The translations under genes were made by a program, and so were the position numbers. 64,000 bases of DNA from Phallusia mammillata (lineage: Eukaryota; Chordata; Ascidiacea; Phlebobranchia; Ascidiidae), in assembly GCA_003260075.1 (NCBI GenBank), contig QLIY01000216.1, positions 44,098-108,097 on the forward strand, written 5' to 3'. This document shows, piece by piece, positions 13,338 through 50,754 of the stretch (within the stretch, counting starts at the first letter, position 1; every line of letters starts with the position of its first letter). The notes beneath the pieces are model-generated. The model made no database searches. It was not told the DNA's origin and was given only the letters and a program-made list of their open reading frames with translations.

Positions 13338-16300
13338 CTGAATGGAAAAAAATACATTTAAAAATATAAAACCTAGTGAAGCATTATCCTCGCACCTTCA
13401 TTGATTCTGAACTTGATTTTTGATCCATTATCATGCGCTGGATTTCTCTTCCCTGAGTAAGATGCTTCTCCAGAATCAGTTTCATCAATGAGCATATTTT
13501 TATCAGTGATAGTGCTGCTCATGTTTCTGGGCAACGGTGTAGTTTTAGTAAATGAATAAAACACATCAGAAAAACATATTTGTCTCTACCATAATGCAAT
13601 TCTTTAAATTTTTTAACAGTATTACATGTGCTTTCTTATGTAACCTACTCGTTAGCATCAAGACCAAGTTCATGGATTGTTTTTTCCACTTGACTTTCAA
13701 TTTCTGTTTTGCAAAGTCCATACTCGAGAATGAAAGCTTCCAGTACAAAGGCTACAATTATGCTAAACAATAATAAAACAGTCAAAAACATAGGTGACGA
13801 AAAATCTCACTATATCAGATAAAAGTAAAGTAAAAATTGTTTTTTAACAGTAAAAAACATTGGCTGATTTTAATGAAACTGTGATGCTTCTGTACAGTAT
13901 CTTTAATTTTAGTTATTTTATTCTGAACTAACATGTATTTTATCTAACTTACTTCATGATGAGAATCACCACAATCATATGAAACATCATGAAGTACAGT
14001 CTTGCTGCCTTACTGGTGACAAGAGTGTATCCCAAAGTGATAAGTGCACTGCCATAAGGAAGAATAAATTGCATACCGAACATATTTAATCACAAAACTA
14101 AAATTCAGGCATAAACGTAAAAAAACACACAAAAAGGATATTGTGCCACTGGTTGACCACTGTTAAAATCACTAGTGTTACAAATGAGTGAAGAATGTCA
14201 TTGAAATTATTGTTGCAGTATCCCATTCTATGAAATTCTGATTCATTTAGCACTTCATTGCCACAATACAATTCATCAGGTTCTGTTGGATTTGGGAAAA
14301 ACTTAATTTTGTCTTGGAAGGCTTCCATACCCACAATTGCAAATGCATAGTAGAGCATCTGAAAAAATAACTCCTGAGATAAAATACCAAGCAAAATATT
14401 TGAAGTAAATTTGACTTTGGCCAAACCGCAAAAGATACTATACCTGTCCATTAATACAACAGACTTAGATTGTGCCCCCGATATAGGAAGCTATTGCAGA
14501 ACTGATACAGAGAACAGCATGTACACTTTCGGATTAAAACTTACCAGCAGTACAACTCCATATGTAAGAAGGGAAGGCATGATGTTCACTATAGTCATAA
14601 TGATGATTCTGAAACCTTCTATGTTTCCAGCAATTCTTACCAATCTCAAGCACCTGAGTACCATAATAAAATCCAAAACTTCCCTTGGAAATGAGTTCAC
14701 TGCACAATTTGAAACAAAAATATATAAATTTGTGAAAAAACGTTAACTGTTTTTGGTGCAGTTTGACATAAATAGTACAGTATCTTTATAAATTTATTAT
14801 AACGAAAAGTGTCTTACATTCATTTAGGCTTGCTTCTATGATGGTTGCAATGAAAGCTGCCATGATAATGGTAAAATCAAACCTACAAATAAAAAAGTAA
14901 TAATATAGAGCAATTTTTTGAACAACATCAGCAATTGCTTACCAGTTCCACAATCTATGAAAACTAAAATACTCGCGAGGGCCATACACATAAATTTTCA
15001 GTAAAATCTCCAAAATGAACATAGATAAAAAGAACCATTCTGTGTCTTCCGCATTTACACCAATGCATACAGCATTAGCAATAATCAAAAGATCAAATGC
15101 CCATACAAACGCCCTGTTAAAAAATAACAATTAAAAAAGGTTTTTGTTATTCCAACCCAAGTATACCTGTGTTTGACACATCTCTGGATAAAACGACTTG
15201 GTTTTGACTGGTATAAGTCAGGCACCATTTGCACAAACCAGTTGACACCAGTTGCATCTTCAACCACATACACATTGAGCAAGTTTGCCACCTGCAAAAA
15301 CTGATCTTTTTCGATTCCATTCTTTCTGGTGTCATCTTCGTTCATTCTGTTGTTCAGAACCTCCCAATAAAGGTTGATCTGAAATGCAAAACATGCCAAA
15401 AAAGTCAACAAAACATATAAAGCAGTGCACAAGGTTTTTTAAGATTGTTAAGGGTGTAGCTAAATTCATTTTTTGCACACTCAGGGTTACAAACTAATAA
15501 ATAAAACCTAAAATCTAATGTTCTATTATGCGATGTTTCATTATGTGATGTTTTATTTCATTATATGTTTGGGCGATACTTCCCAATCAAACCTTAATAT
15601 ATGATGGTGGTGAAGATAAGTTGTGCATAACATCCATCCATGCTTGATAGGACACAAATGGCTTTCCACCTTCTAGTTCTTCCTTTAGTATTTCAAATGC
15701 AAGTTCCAGTCTATTTCTTTTCCATAAAACAGCTCCCCTGATTTCAGTCTTTAAAAGCAAATGTTTAAATAAATGTATGAAATAAGATCAAAAATCTATC
15801 TAGTCCTACTTAAAAGCATGAAAAAAGCTGTAATAACGATTCACAAATATAAATGTAATCAACATTCAACTTATGTCCACAAACAAACTGATCTTTAAGA
15901 AACAAGATTATTTAAAGTTAAAGCATCTAAGATTAATTGTAACAATACCTGCAAATGTGTTCTGTAACTATTGTAAATTACAGCCAGAAACAAGTTCATA
16001 AAAATGTAGGTGTTGATCACTATGTACACGATAAAAAACAGGGAAAACCAACCACTGTAATCATATGCAGGCATCCTAAAAAATAAAAAAGGTAGTTGTC
16101 ATGTCCATGCTCACATAGACACACTCTTTCGAAAGCACTTACATCACATCAGGACTATTTGCAGTTGTAACCAACACATACAGGTCAAAGAATGAATCCC
16201 AATAGTTAGTAAAATATTCATCACCACTTCTGTACATTAAGCCTCTAAACTCAAACAGTTTGAAGGCAAGAAGTGTAAAAAGTGCAATACTTGACAAAAA

Positions 16301-18610
16301 CAGAATTAAAACATTCAAAATTTCAGGCACTGTATTGCGGATATTTCGAAAGGCTCTTCTAACCTATAAATATAAATGAAGTTAATTTAAAAAAATTAGA
16401 GCATGTGTTAACGAATAGATTTACCTGCCGACTTTCATTCATGTTGATCATAAAAAGTGGCCTTAAACATCTTGATATTCTAATCCCTTTGTTGCTGGTG
16501 CTCATTGTGATAACATAGACAATCATGTCAATTAACGTAATCTGAATACAAAATGAAAGTTAAATCTGAGTACAAAATGAAATTGTTTTTCAAACACAGC
16601 AATGTATCAAAAGATTATTTCAAAAGATTACCACAATTGTGAGGGCAATAACAATATTTTTCGGATCTGTTATAAGTGTCCGCCTTGGAACAAAACATGA
16701 CAACTGGAACAGGCGAAATATAATTACTGCCAAGCAGAAAATCTCCATTATCATGGTTCCCTAGAAATATAAATAAAATTTTGTTTAAAACGTGTTTTTA
16801 GATTCATTTTGCATTAAATGCACAAGAAGAAACAGTTCGTTTAATTCCAAATTCATATTTCAATACGAACACACACATCAAAGTGACTTTAATAACTTAA
16901 AAAACAGCACACAATGAAATACTTATTACTTACCCAGTATGGAATGTAGCATCCAGGAACCTCTGGTTTTTCAAAAAGTGCAAGAAACAAAAGCAACCAC
17001 ATGAATAATACTGTACCAAACTGTAGCACAGGACGACTGTACGTTCTGTAACTGAGTAGTGATGCATCATCAGTGTTGTATTCCAACGTTCGACCAAGTA
17101 TTGCATCTTCAATGCAAGTTGCACCAAGCAGAATATTCTGTCGGATACAAAGCGAAAAATTAAATTGTTTACTAAACGCGAAACGTAGACGCGACAAATT
17201 TTGCTATATTTTTACAATGTAGCACCTAATTTGAAAAAGGTTGTTGATTTTCAAATTACCACGTGGATATGTTTGTTTACATTTTACGCTTGGGTGACTT
17301 CAGCTGATAATTTGTTGAAACAAAAACCCACAACCCTAATCCGGACCTTGAGCAGAATTACAAAGGAAGCAACTAAATATTATTACCGTAATTGCCAGCA
17401 ACTGTTTACAATGACTTTTCGCAAAATGTTTAGTAATATTTGGATTGTATGTCACATTACACGAGTTTGTCCGTTAATTAAACGCAGTAACATTTATTTT
17501 TTGGAATTGCTAAAAAAAATCATTTAAGAAACTGTTTTGATGCACGTCTGTTGAAATGGTCAGTCGTGATACCAGGTATTAATAATCGCGAACAAAACGG
17601 AACCAAGGGTATTTTATAGTAGATGTAAAGATAGATGTTAAAATGGTTTTGTATCATTCTGGCTGCAGCCCAAAATCTCTATAATTCATTCTACAAGCAA
17701 TATTTAGGCTACTGCTAATTGTGTTTCAAAATATTTGATATAATGGTCATTCGACCTAACCCTTATCTTGGAACGCTGTAGCCTACAACATATATTAGGC
17801 CTACCATACGTCCTCTTTTTGAAGGATATGTCGTCCCTTTTAACAAAAACTAAATTGTCCCCGGGGACAAGAAAAAGTACGTTATGCCTTTGAAAACAGC
17901 CAAATATACATCTTCAGCTTATTTTTTGCACATTTTTAAACTACAAGCTTATTTTAGTGTTGTGATAAACGTTAAACTTTATTCAAACTATAATGTACCG
18001 TCTAACTTCTGACGCTTTTTTGGGGCCCCCCCCCCCAAATTGTCCCCGGGGACAAGAAAAAGTACGTTATGCCTTTGAAAACAGACAAATATACATCTTC
18101 AGCTTATTTTTTACACATTTTTATAATACAAGCTTATTTTAGTGTTGTGATAAACGTTTAACTTTATTCAAACTATAATGTAGGCTATACCGTCTAACTT
18201 CTGACGCTTTTTTGGGGGGCCCTTATAGTATATGTTCTTTTCAACAATGTGTCCTCCTTTTTGGGGATGGAAATATGGTAGGCCTAACATATATTACTTG
18301 GTGGTCAGACTCACGTACCTTTGACTTTTCTTCATGATATCTTGTTTCGGGAAACGATTTGCTTTTACCTCCCCCATCACCAGGTATTTCGCTTCCGTCG
18401 CCGGGAACTCTTTCGCTAAAGCCTGGAGTAGGCTCGGGTTGGGCCAAGTTAATGAAAACATTCACATTCNAAGTTAATAAAAACATTCACATTTTCCTGG
18501 TCAACTGTGTGGTTTGCAAGCGGTTTTACTGCTTTCTTTTTGTCCGCCAACTCTGCCTCTTCGACAAAATGTCCTTCAAGCGACACTGGCAACTCTTTGC
18601 CCTCAGCCAT
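13213..18610 (-). CDS. TPCN3: Two-pore segment cation channel, TPC3-like
   Basis: Sixteen exons (5' to 3' on the minus strand): 18610-18319, 17137-16934, 16760-16632, 16540-16425, 16363-16143, 16075-15959, 15748-15594, 15378-15167, 15113-14943, 14882-14818, 14699-14545, 14358-14131, 14048-13953, 13751-13649, 13526-13396, 13337-13213; about 830 residues, the usual TPC length. The protein has two six-TM repeats. The repeat I S4-S5 region reads RISRCLRPLFMINMNESRQV, and pore I ends LVTTANSPDVM, the TPC filter motif. After a cytosolic linker, repeat II has VLRCLRLVRIAG (S4), and pore II carries FVTLVILTVVNQWH. The tail begins AFVLEAFILEYG. TPCs are endolysosomal or plasma-membrane Na+/Ca2+ channels; the R/K-bearing S4 and SPDVM pore favour TPC3 over TPC1/2. 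Start chosen: exon 1 (MAEGKELP) splices in phase 0 to NILLGATCIEDAI. An N base at 18470 with a 26-bp echo lies inside exon 1 and is probably artefactual. The channel family is secure; the paralog is less so. Confidence 0.88.
17855..18215. repeat. Diverged duplication joined by GGGGCCCC/poly-C
   Basis: AAATTGTCCCCGGGGACAAG at about 17855 restarts at 18037, directly after a run of 11 C (18026-18036), and runs on for about 150 bp with scattered substitutions and small indels. It lies in intron 1 of the channel gene. It is typical of the poly-C joins seen throughout the window. Confidence 0.75.
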
Positions 18611-18721
18611 TATAATGTATAAACCTAATTGTAGAAACCCTATCCGTTCGCCGACACTGGGCAGAAATGCATTACACAATGCAATGGCGACGTCGCGTTG
18701 GCGCGGGGCAAATAAACTGCA

Positions 18722-19090
18722 GTTGAATGATTGACAAAATCGCATCGCCGCTTGTTTACAAAAATCATTTACTGCAAGGGGTTTAATTGATGCTTCGGTT
18801 ACCACCACCATCGTTAAAATATAAGAGTTGTTGTATGTGGGTAAAGCTATTTTCACCTCAAAATCTGTTTTTGAACGACGTACTCTGCGACGAATTCCCC
18901 CCCCCCTTGACAAAATCGCATCGCCGCTTGTTTACAAAAATCATTTACTGCAAGCGGTTTAATTGATGCTTCGGTTACCACCTCCATCGTTAAAATAGAA
19001 GAGTTGTTGTTTGTGGGTAAAGCTATTTTCACCTCAAAATCTGTTTTTAGACGACGTACTCTGCGACGAATTGCTACAGATGCAATGCGC
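18722..19090. repeat. Duplicated segment 5' of the channel gene joined by poly-C
   Basis: The block from about 18730 (TTGACAAAATCGCATCGCCG) recurs after ten C (18897-18906) as 18907-19075 with a few differences. It probably represents two alleles of the region just upstream of exon 1 of the channel gene. Confidence 0.75.
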
Positions 19091-20500
19091 AAAACCACAA
19101 AATTACTTAAGACTCAATGTGTAAGATTTGGTTTTAATAATATATATATATATATATAGGATGAGCAAAAATATGCAAAATGACTTAGCCACCTATCCAC
19201 GAGACGCAGGTAAAAACTTGGCCAGTATTCAGTTTTTGATCAATCTTGCAGTCTCTCTTATGTAGGATTATGTATCTTGCAGCTGGTTGTAAAAATTACC
19301 AAAAAATACCCCCCCCCCACAGATGCAATGCGCAAATCAACAATATTACTTAAGACTCAATGTGTGGGATTTGGTTTTAATAAAATAAATATATGATGAG
19401 CAAAAATATGCAAAATGACTTCTATGTACGAGACGCAGGTAAAAACTTAGCCAGCATTCAGTTTTTGATCAATCTTGCAGTCTCTCTTATGTAGGATTAT
19501 GTATTAAAATCTTGCAGCTGGTTGCAAAAATTACCAAAAAATGACATTAGCACTTATTACTTTCTTTACATTGCAAAGCACATAGATTGATAAAACAGAC
19601 AGAAATTTTTGTCGTATACGAATCTCAAACAATTTTGTTTGATAGAACTGCGATGATCTTGTGGTACGGACGGTGACATAATTTAACCACTGAAGGGCGA
19701 CAAAGAATACTATAGCTGTATAACAGTGATTATCATTATTCTAACCATAATTAAATAGGAATAATCGAAGTTTGAGCATGAAAAGAATATGTGCAAACCG
19801 AAATTAACAGGTAGATAAAAAATTTTGCTTAAACAACTGAGCGACAAAGAATATAGTTCCTGGAAATCGATATAAAAATGAGTGCTAAAACAAACACGCT
19901 AAAATAAATAAAACCAGTAAAACAGGAAAACAATGAAACAAGGGATTGATGTTACTAACTGCCAAAGCTTCCTCAACATAGCTTGGTCACACGTTTTCAA
20001 AGATAAACAGTCTTTTGATTATGTCTCATTGCTGCCTCACAACCTAAAGCAATGGTTCTCAACCTTTCGTGGATCGTTCCCCCCTAAAAGTAATTTTGCC
20101 CCCCCCCCCCAATAAAACAAGGGATTGATGTTACTAACTGACAAAGCTTCCTCAACCTAGCTTGGTCACTCGTTTTTAAAGATAAACAGTCTTTTGACTA
20201 TGTCACATTGTTGCCTCACAACCTAAAGCAATGGTTCTCAACTTTTCGTGGACCGTGGCCCCCTGAAAGTAATTTTGGACCTCGTGGCCCCTTCAAGTAA
20301 CCCTGTAGAACCTGTGACACCCTTAAAAAATGTAAATGGCAATCTCATGTTGGAAAAACAGGTCGAATAGAACAAACAAGAATCCGTAATCGTAAAAACC
20401 CTCAATATAGACAAATAGTATGTAAAATAGTCGATTAAATTAGGGAATAAAGTTAAAGGAGATGGATTTTAGTGGATGTTTCTGGTGAATCCTTTTCAGG
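19085..20500. other. Intergenic DNA with poly-C joins and hAT-like fragments
   Basis: No gene is visible. It contains a TA run near 19140-19160, a duplicated block joined at 19309-19318, and two diverged copies (about 19933-20098 and 20111-20290) joined by 12 C. These end in CAATGGTTCTCAAC...TCGTGG, which resembles a hAT-type terminus (20050 and 20231). Confidence 0.5.
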
Positions 20501-22060
20501 CCAAATAAAGAACAACTGGATGCAGAAACATGCATTTACGTTGACCTTGCTGAAGCGAAATTACGCAGCTTAGACAAAAGAGCTTGTAAAGACTGCCATA
20601 CAAGAAAAAACCTAATGCTGGCCCAACCCAAAGCCCTGCAAGAGTTAAGAAATCTAGTTAACAAACAAGATATAGTAATATGCAAAACTGACAAAGATGG
20701 CAAAATTGTGTTACTGGACTTTAAAGACTATGAGTACGCGATAAAAAAAATATTTGGAAAAGTTTGATATCCTGCCAATCGCGATGATACCACTTTTATA
20801 CAACAGTGTGGTGCAACTAGAGAAACCTGCGAATGTTGTGCAAAATAACTCTACATTGAAGCTATTGCAGTGAGATACTGTGAATCAGGAATCAGCGAAT
20901 ACTGTCGGGACAGCACGCAATATATGGATGCCGTGAAAAAGTGGAAAGAAGCAAACTTAAACAGAGCTGAACACAAGGACGTCGCATTATCATAACGGCT
21001 GCAGACGTCGTTGCATTGTACCAAAGCCTCCCGAGGATCAAAGATGCAGTTTTCGAAGCGCCACCCCCCCCCCATACAACAGTGTGGTGCAACTAGAGAA
21101 ACCTGCGAATGTTGTGCAAAAAATAACTCTACATTGAAGCTATTGCAGTGAGATACTGTCAATCAGGAATCAGCGAATACTGTCGGGGCCCCCCCCCCTG
21201 AACACAAGGACGTCGCATTATCATAACGGCTGCAGACGTCGTTGCACTGTACCAAAGCCTCCCGAGGTCACTGATCAAAGATGCAGTTTTCGAAGCGCCA
21301 AAAAAATCTAGTTACGAGCAACATCAAATTTGCCAAAACCTGGACCTGGGACATCACAACGGCAACAAAGTCAAAAAAGAACAACAGCATAAGACTTGTC
21401 TGGTCAACTGTAAAAAAATACAAAGCAGCTTTATTGCGACATTAAGCCAGGAACCACATTAATATTTTGAAAAGGAAACCTGACATCGCCACATGTTTCG
21501 GTATCATCTTTGTTGAAAGCCCTAGAAAAGAAAATTTAGACATGCGCGCCCCCCCCCCTCGGTATCATCTTTGTTGAAAGCCCTAGAAAAGAAAATTTAG
21601 ACATGCACGAGGTCAAATGGCAAAAAATATTGGACGCCAAAATAAATATTTAAGAAATGGTCCTGCTTCGAGTACGATAAAAATTTCATCGGCACCCACC
21701 GCTATTGGTATATCCCTGCATACGCGTGCCTGTCCCACTTTTTACGTCTTATCTTTAATTTTTCTCCCTCGATTCGGTGCCCAGAGTTGCGCTTGTTTTG
21801 TTCGGGTTTTGACTTACAGGTTGGTTCAACAAGCTTTGTCAGTTAGTTACAGCAATCCCTTTTTTATTGTTAAACTGTTTTGCTGCTTTTATTTATTTTA
21901 GCGTGTTTGTTTTAGCATTCATTTTTATGTCGATGTTCCCCCCCCCCTTAAACTGTTTTGCTGCTTTTATTTATTTTAGCGTGTTTGTTTTAGCACTCAC
22001 CCCCCCCCCTGCCACATAGGCGAAATATATATTCCTTTATTTGAACCGACTGATTCTCTT
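20470..22060 (+). mobile_element. Degenerate Penelope-like element with poly-C-joined duplications
   Basis: It extends from the reverse-transcriptase fragment (20501-20767) to a hairpin TGCCACATAGGCGAAATATA at 22010-22029, the same motif found near other remnants at 30693 and 44208. Four or five internal poly-C joins (21064, 21189, 21549, 21940, 22000) each restart nearby sequence, so the internal order is unreliable. Confidence 0.45.
20501..20767 (+). pseudogene. Penelope-like retroelement fragment (reverse-transcriptase N-terminal region)
   Basis: An 89-codon open frame without its own start ATG ends at TGA (20765-20767). It contains ...KALQELRNLVNKQDIVICKT followed by DKDGKIVLLDFKDYEYAIKK. 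The pattern 'L-x-DIVI-x-K-x-DK-G-x-x-VLLD-x-DY' is characteristic of the start of the reverse-transcriptase region in Penelope-like elements. The downstream catalytic motifs are absent, so it is a truncated, inactive copy. A short frame with AKTWTWDITTATKS near 21335-21400 may belong to the same element. Confidence 0.6.
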
Positions 22061-24359
22061 TTACCAAGGATTTTATCGCCGATTGGTTTTACTGTATTAT
22101 AATTAAATTGGCAAGCAGTGATCGTCAGTTTAAGCCATGCTCTCGATGGTTTTGATCTATTACTTAAGTTGTCATTTTAATATGAGCTGCACTCGAAAGC
22201 GGGCTAGAATTTTTCCCACACCACTGAAATGTGTTCCATGCTTATGTTCAAGAATTCGTCTGAATTATAGGGTTACTTAGTACCCATATGCATTTTTCGC
22301 GCAAAACCGATCTTCGATTGCTCTGGGTTACTATCAACAAGCAATGCGTTTCGGCATCGCATGTTACGTATACATAACTAAAAATGGCAAATATGCTCAT
22401 AAATGTTGCCTGACTTTAAGACAAACCGCTGCTACGAAAAACCATTTGGGTTGGTTCGTGTTTGTGTTATATGAACCACTTAGCCTAAACAAGACATGCC
22501 TTGGCAAGTTTTTGCGACAAATATTGAGTTCATGACAGACACGTCACGCAGCCACGCGAGGACATACCTGATACAAATCTATCGTCGTCGGTTATGGGGC
22601 CTCACGCCAGTAACATCAATTATTCAGACCTTTAGGAAAGTGCGAATCGACAGTTATTCTGTTGCCTCTTAGGGAACGAATCCATGGCTTTTGAACTCCC
22701 TCAAACACACGTTCGTCATGGGAGAGTTCAAAAAACTTCGCTGCTTCGTGTTGGATTTCGAAAAACAATGGCTAAAAATGGATTTGCCTTTAGTTGCAAA
22801 ACTGTACACAGCCACATTATACAACCGTTACGAAAGTAAAAACAGCGTTGTAGTATACTTAACTACTTAACGATTTGTAATACGATTTTATAAACCTTCG
22901 TTTTTGGGGGATTTGATTAACAACTATAACAAATTCCATGATTTAAAACGCTCGTATGATCGTTTACATTAAGAACAATAGATTCTTTAAAAATCAGATA
23001 TTTGCGTTAAAACTATTTAGTGGGTGTTGTATATATACACAGTGCGTTGGCTTTTGAACATGAATAACACGAATTCCCAGTTAACTTTTTAAATAGACAT
23101 ACTAGTCCAAAAAACACTTATAACTTAGCTGCGTTTTTTTTACAGCGATTTTCACGCACGTATTAAGGTGTAGCCTACATCTTTACAGGAGAAAAGTTAA
23201 TCAAGAATAACGTGCAGTAAAAGTACTCGACACGTAACAAAAACTACTATGCCTGCTGGTGAAAAATGTAAATGTTCAGAGAACGGTTGAATGTACAATG
23301 TTTTATAGTTATGTAAATGACCACAAATTGTATATAAATGTTAATCAAAAGATGACGCAAAACGCTTGAAGCAGTGGCGCGTGAAGTTACGTGAACGCCC
23401 AGTCTCTCGTCGAGTGCAAATATTTTCCATCGAGCAACGTCACGCGCGTTGAAAAAAGAGTTGGGCGCGATGCGTCTTGGCCGCGCATTGTAATTTTACG
23501 ATTAGTTGGCAAACAATGGCCAGTGCGCGAACTCTGCGAAGAACGAAGTCACAAGTTGCGACTGACTTATACAGTACCACTTGGAATGTTTGTTCAAAAC
23601 AGAAAAAGTAAAACGGTGTATTTAGATTCCAAGCAGTTTGGTCAGGTTGGGTAGGTTGTAAAACACGTTCTCTTTTTGTAGATGAGCTATCTGTTATCTG
23701 TTTTTGGTATCCACAGCTTATGATCAATAGTCCCGGGATCAACTATGTTTTAGACTTGCTTTTGAAATACTAAAGCCAGGTGTGCTATGATTTAAAATAT
23801 TTGTAAATATCTAATGTAAAACGTCTTCTTAGTCGGTCAAATCTTAGTTGGGATGGTGCAAACTATGTCGTACATCTGGTTTCTGTAACTTTAGTGTGTT
23901 TTATCTCAACTTGCTGTTGCGGTGTAACTGCGCTTGCCTGTCGATTATACAGCTGGTCGCAGTCACTTTGTTGTTGATACATACACACTTTATGCACGAA
24001 TTCAGTGCACAGTCGGAAAACCGCTGAAATCTTGTGACGCAGAAATAGCCGCGGGGAGCGAAGTGTGAGGAAAAGTTCGTTGGCCAATTAGTGCTGACTT
24101 CGCGTGCTTTGTTTCAGGCCGAGACCTTGTGCAGAATATACGTATTAAGATATCTGCATCTTAGCGGAGGTGGTTTGTAAGATATTATCAAATGTTATTA
24201 AACAGTGTATTATTTTTTGACAGAAGTGCATTAAAAAGTTAATGCTTACTGCTGGAACTGTACAGTTAAAACGTTGAAACGATTCTACGTAACAATGCCC
24301 CTTGTCTGATCTGTTGACAAACGAAAAGTGGCGAAGAGCCTTCTTTAAAAACTAGAGAC
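22060..24359. other. Intergenic region upstream of the otoferlin-like gene
   Basis: I see no convincing coding exon. A 87-codon frame at 23391-23654 has no recognisable features and may be untranslated leader or chance. The GC-richer stretch 23380-24120 directly upstream of the ferlin start could hold its promoter. Confidence 0.35.
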
Positions 24360-48722
<24,363 letters not shown>

Positions 48723-50634
48723 GTGGGCTATAATTTATTATTTCTGTTTGTTAACATTTTTTTTCAGCTTTTTGTTTGGTGTATTATGGTACTAAATTGG
48801 GTATTTTTTACCATGTTTTTTAAAATATTCCAAAATTAAATTGGAAAAGAGGAACATTTCAACTTATTTTAGAGGTTTTGTTGTTTCTTTGTGGGTTTAA
48901 AAAACAGAAACGTAAGCGTAATGAGCATCTAATTTACAAGTCACCACAAGAAAAGGCAAAATTGCATTGAAAAGCGTCTTTCTAAACCAAGTTAAAACTG
49001 ATAGCTATGTTTTTTTACATTTACCAGACAGCACAAGACTTACATTTAAAAATCAATATGTTTTTCTTGTGCAAAACTATGTGGAATCTATATAACCCAT
49101 ATGGAAAACCATGACCTAGAATGTGTAGCTTTTGTTGCAGTCAGACAGAATAGGCATCATGTGCGGTTTTTGCATCGTGATGTTAGCAGTTTATAAATTT
49201 AGGTTTTCTGTTCGAGTGAACCTCATGAAATGGCAAAAGCTCTTAGACACGCTTGTTTGTGTATTAACCTTTGAGCCCAGTTCGCTGAAAATGAATCACA
49301 AAGCGTTTACCAAAATTTGTGAACCTTCCAGATTGATTGTGAACTTTGCTCGACCGTTAAGGCAATCACTTAATCTGACCACACTTAAAGATGCGGCACT
49401 GATGAATATTTTCATATTTTTGTGCTGTGGACGGCTTTAATTTCGAAGGACGGGCTTGGTGATTTGATAATTTCTTTGACAAACATAAAATCAAAACAAA
49501 TGTTTATGTTTCGGTCAAACGTGGTTTTAATCTCAACACAAGTTTAAAATTGTTTGACTTTCGGGTGTGGTCGCTAAACATCAAAATACTTTCTTAAATA
49601 GTTTAGGTTTGCGCAATCCTTTTCATTTTTCTAACGAGCAAAAGAGCATTACCCGGTTTATTTCGTGTTAGTTATATATATCTGTTTAGTGTTTGATTGT
49701 TCATTCAACGCAAAGCCATTATTAATTTTTTTTTCTCGTTTATCCTTTTTTTGAATGCGAAGATAAAATTTATCTCTAAGCAAACAAAAATGATTGAAGC
49801 GATAAGCTATTTCAAAAAGCGAACCTGGAGGAATCGAACGCTAAAATAAATATTCAAATCCAAAAAGACGTTTCAAATCAAACAAAACCACTCGATTGAT
49901 ATCGTGTTTGTTAACTTTACTCTTTCGCGTACTTTAATATTGTGAAAAATTTGTCAATCGCACTCATCATTGATGCAATTAGAACACACATGCAGGCTAT
50001 TTTTAATATTTTTTATCCAGGGTGGTTGTTAGTTCCTGTTGACCGTTATACGTTGCCGACAATTAAAAAACTAAGGTTCGGTATTCTGAATTCCATGTAA
50101 CTATTGCAAAAAAATTAATAGTAAAATGCTTAAATTTAAAATAGTTAGGTTGCTTATACGTATCTAAACATTTTGCTTTATGTTCTATATACATCTATAT
50201 ACCACGAAGGTCAACTATTTTCCCATTCGGGTGTGCCTTAGCTGGTTGGAAAGCTATGATGCACATATTTCTCGTCATACTTTGAAATTTCTAGCCCTGC
50301 CAAATACCTTATAAGGGCCCCAACACAGCCCATTTCCTAAAACTGACTTATTTTAATTTCACCGTGCTGTTTTGCTAATATGTCAAGCGATGTTTGGGTA
50401 AAGTTTTATAGCTTGTATTTGATTGCTGCATATATTTGAATTCTCAAATGCGCAATAGGGGCATAAATCATTTTGCAATATCAAGACCAAATGACAGGAT
50501 TAAGTGCTAAGCTCGGCGCAGGTTTGCGATTAGACTCGTCAGAGCCACCTCTTCATTTATGATTTCACAGCATTAATGTTACTAGTAACACATACGCTTC
50601 CGTTTAAGACGTAAATATTTTGCCGCCTTTTGAG
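48723..50634. other. Region where the ferlin 3' exons would be expected
   Basis: After donor 48723 I find no exon resembling the following ferlin block (the expected continuation of RVE) nor a tail anchor. One acceptor-led frame at 49141-49437 (SDRIGIMCGFCIVMLAVYKF...) is open to a stop and contains a hydrophobic segment, but matches nothing I know. Confidence 0.4.
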
Positions 50635-50754
50635 CCCCTCCGGGCCGGGCACGCACATTTTGCTGTGGTTCAGTGTCATCTGCGAAAGAATCGGTTTGTT
50701 TTTGATGAGTTCAGCCAGATGGCAACTATCGCCGGTCTGGGTTACTACGAATCA
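50635..50754 (+). CDS. Isolated candidate coding exon
   Basis: A 40-codon phase 0 to phase 0 exon with acceptor CCTTTTGAG and donor ATCA/GTAATG: PLRAGHAHFAVVQCHLRKNR...AGLGYYES. The higher GC than its surroundings and clean borders suggest real coding. Its gene is unknown; it could splice in phase to 54537. Confidence 0.35.

Noticed and set aside
16889..17197. MSRLRFAFSKQ... as the start of the two-pore channel
   Set aside because: An acceptor (TATCCGACAG) lies in front of NILLGATC, and a proper N-terminal exon at 18610-18319 joins it in phase 0.
18449..19098. Long minus-strand frames upstream of channel exon 1
   Set aside because: Beyond MAEGKELP they have no better start, are duplicated by a poly-C join and are most likely 5' leader.
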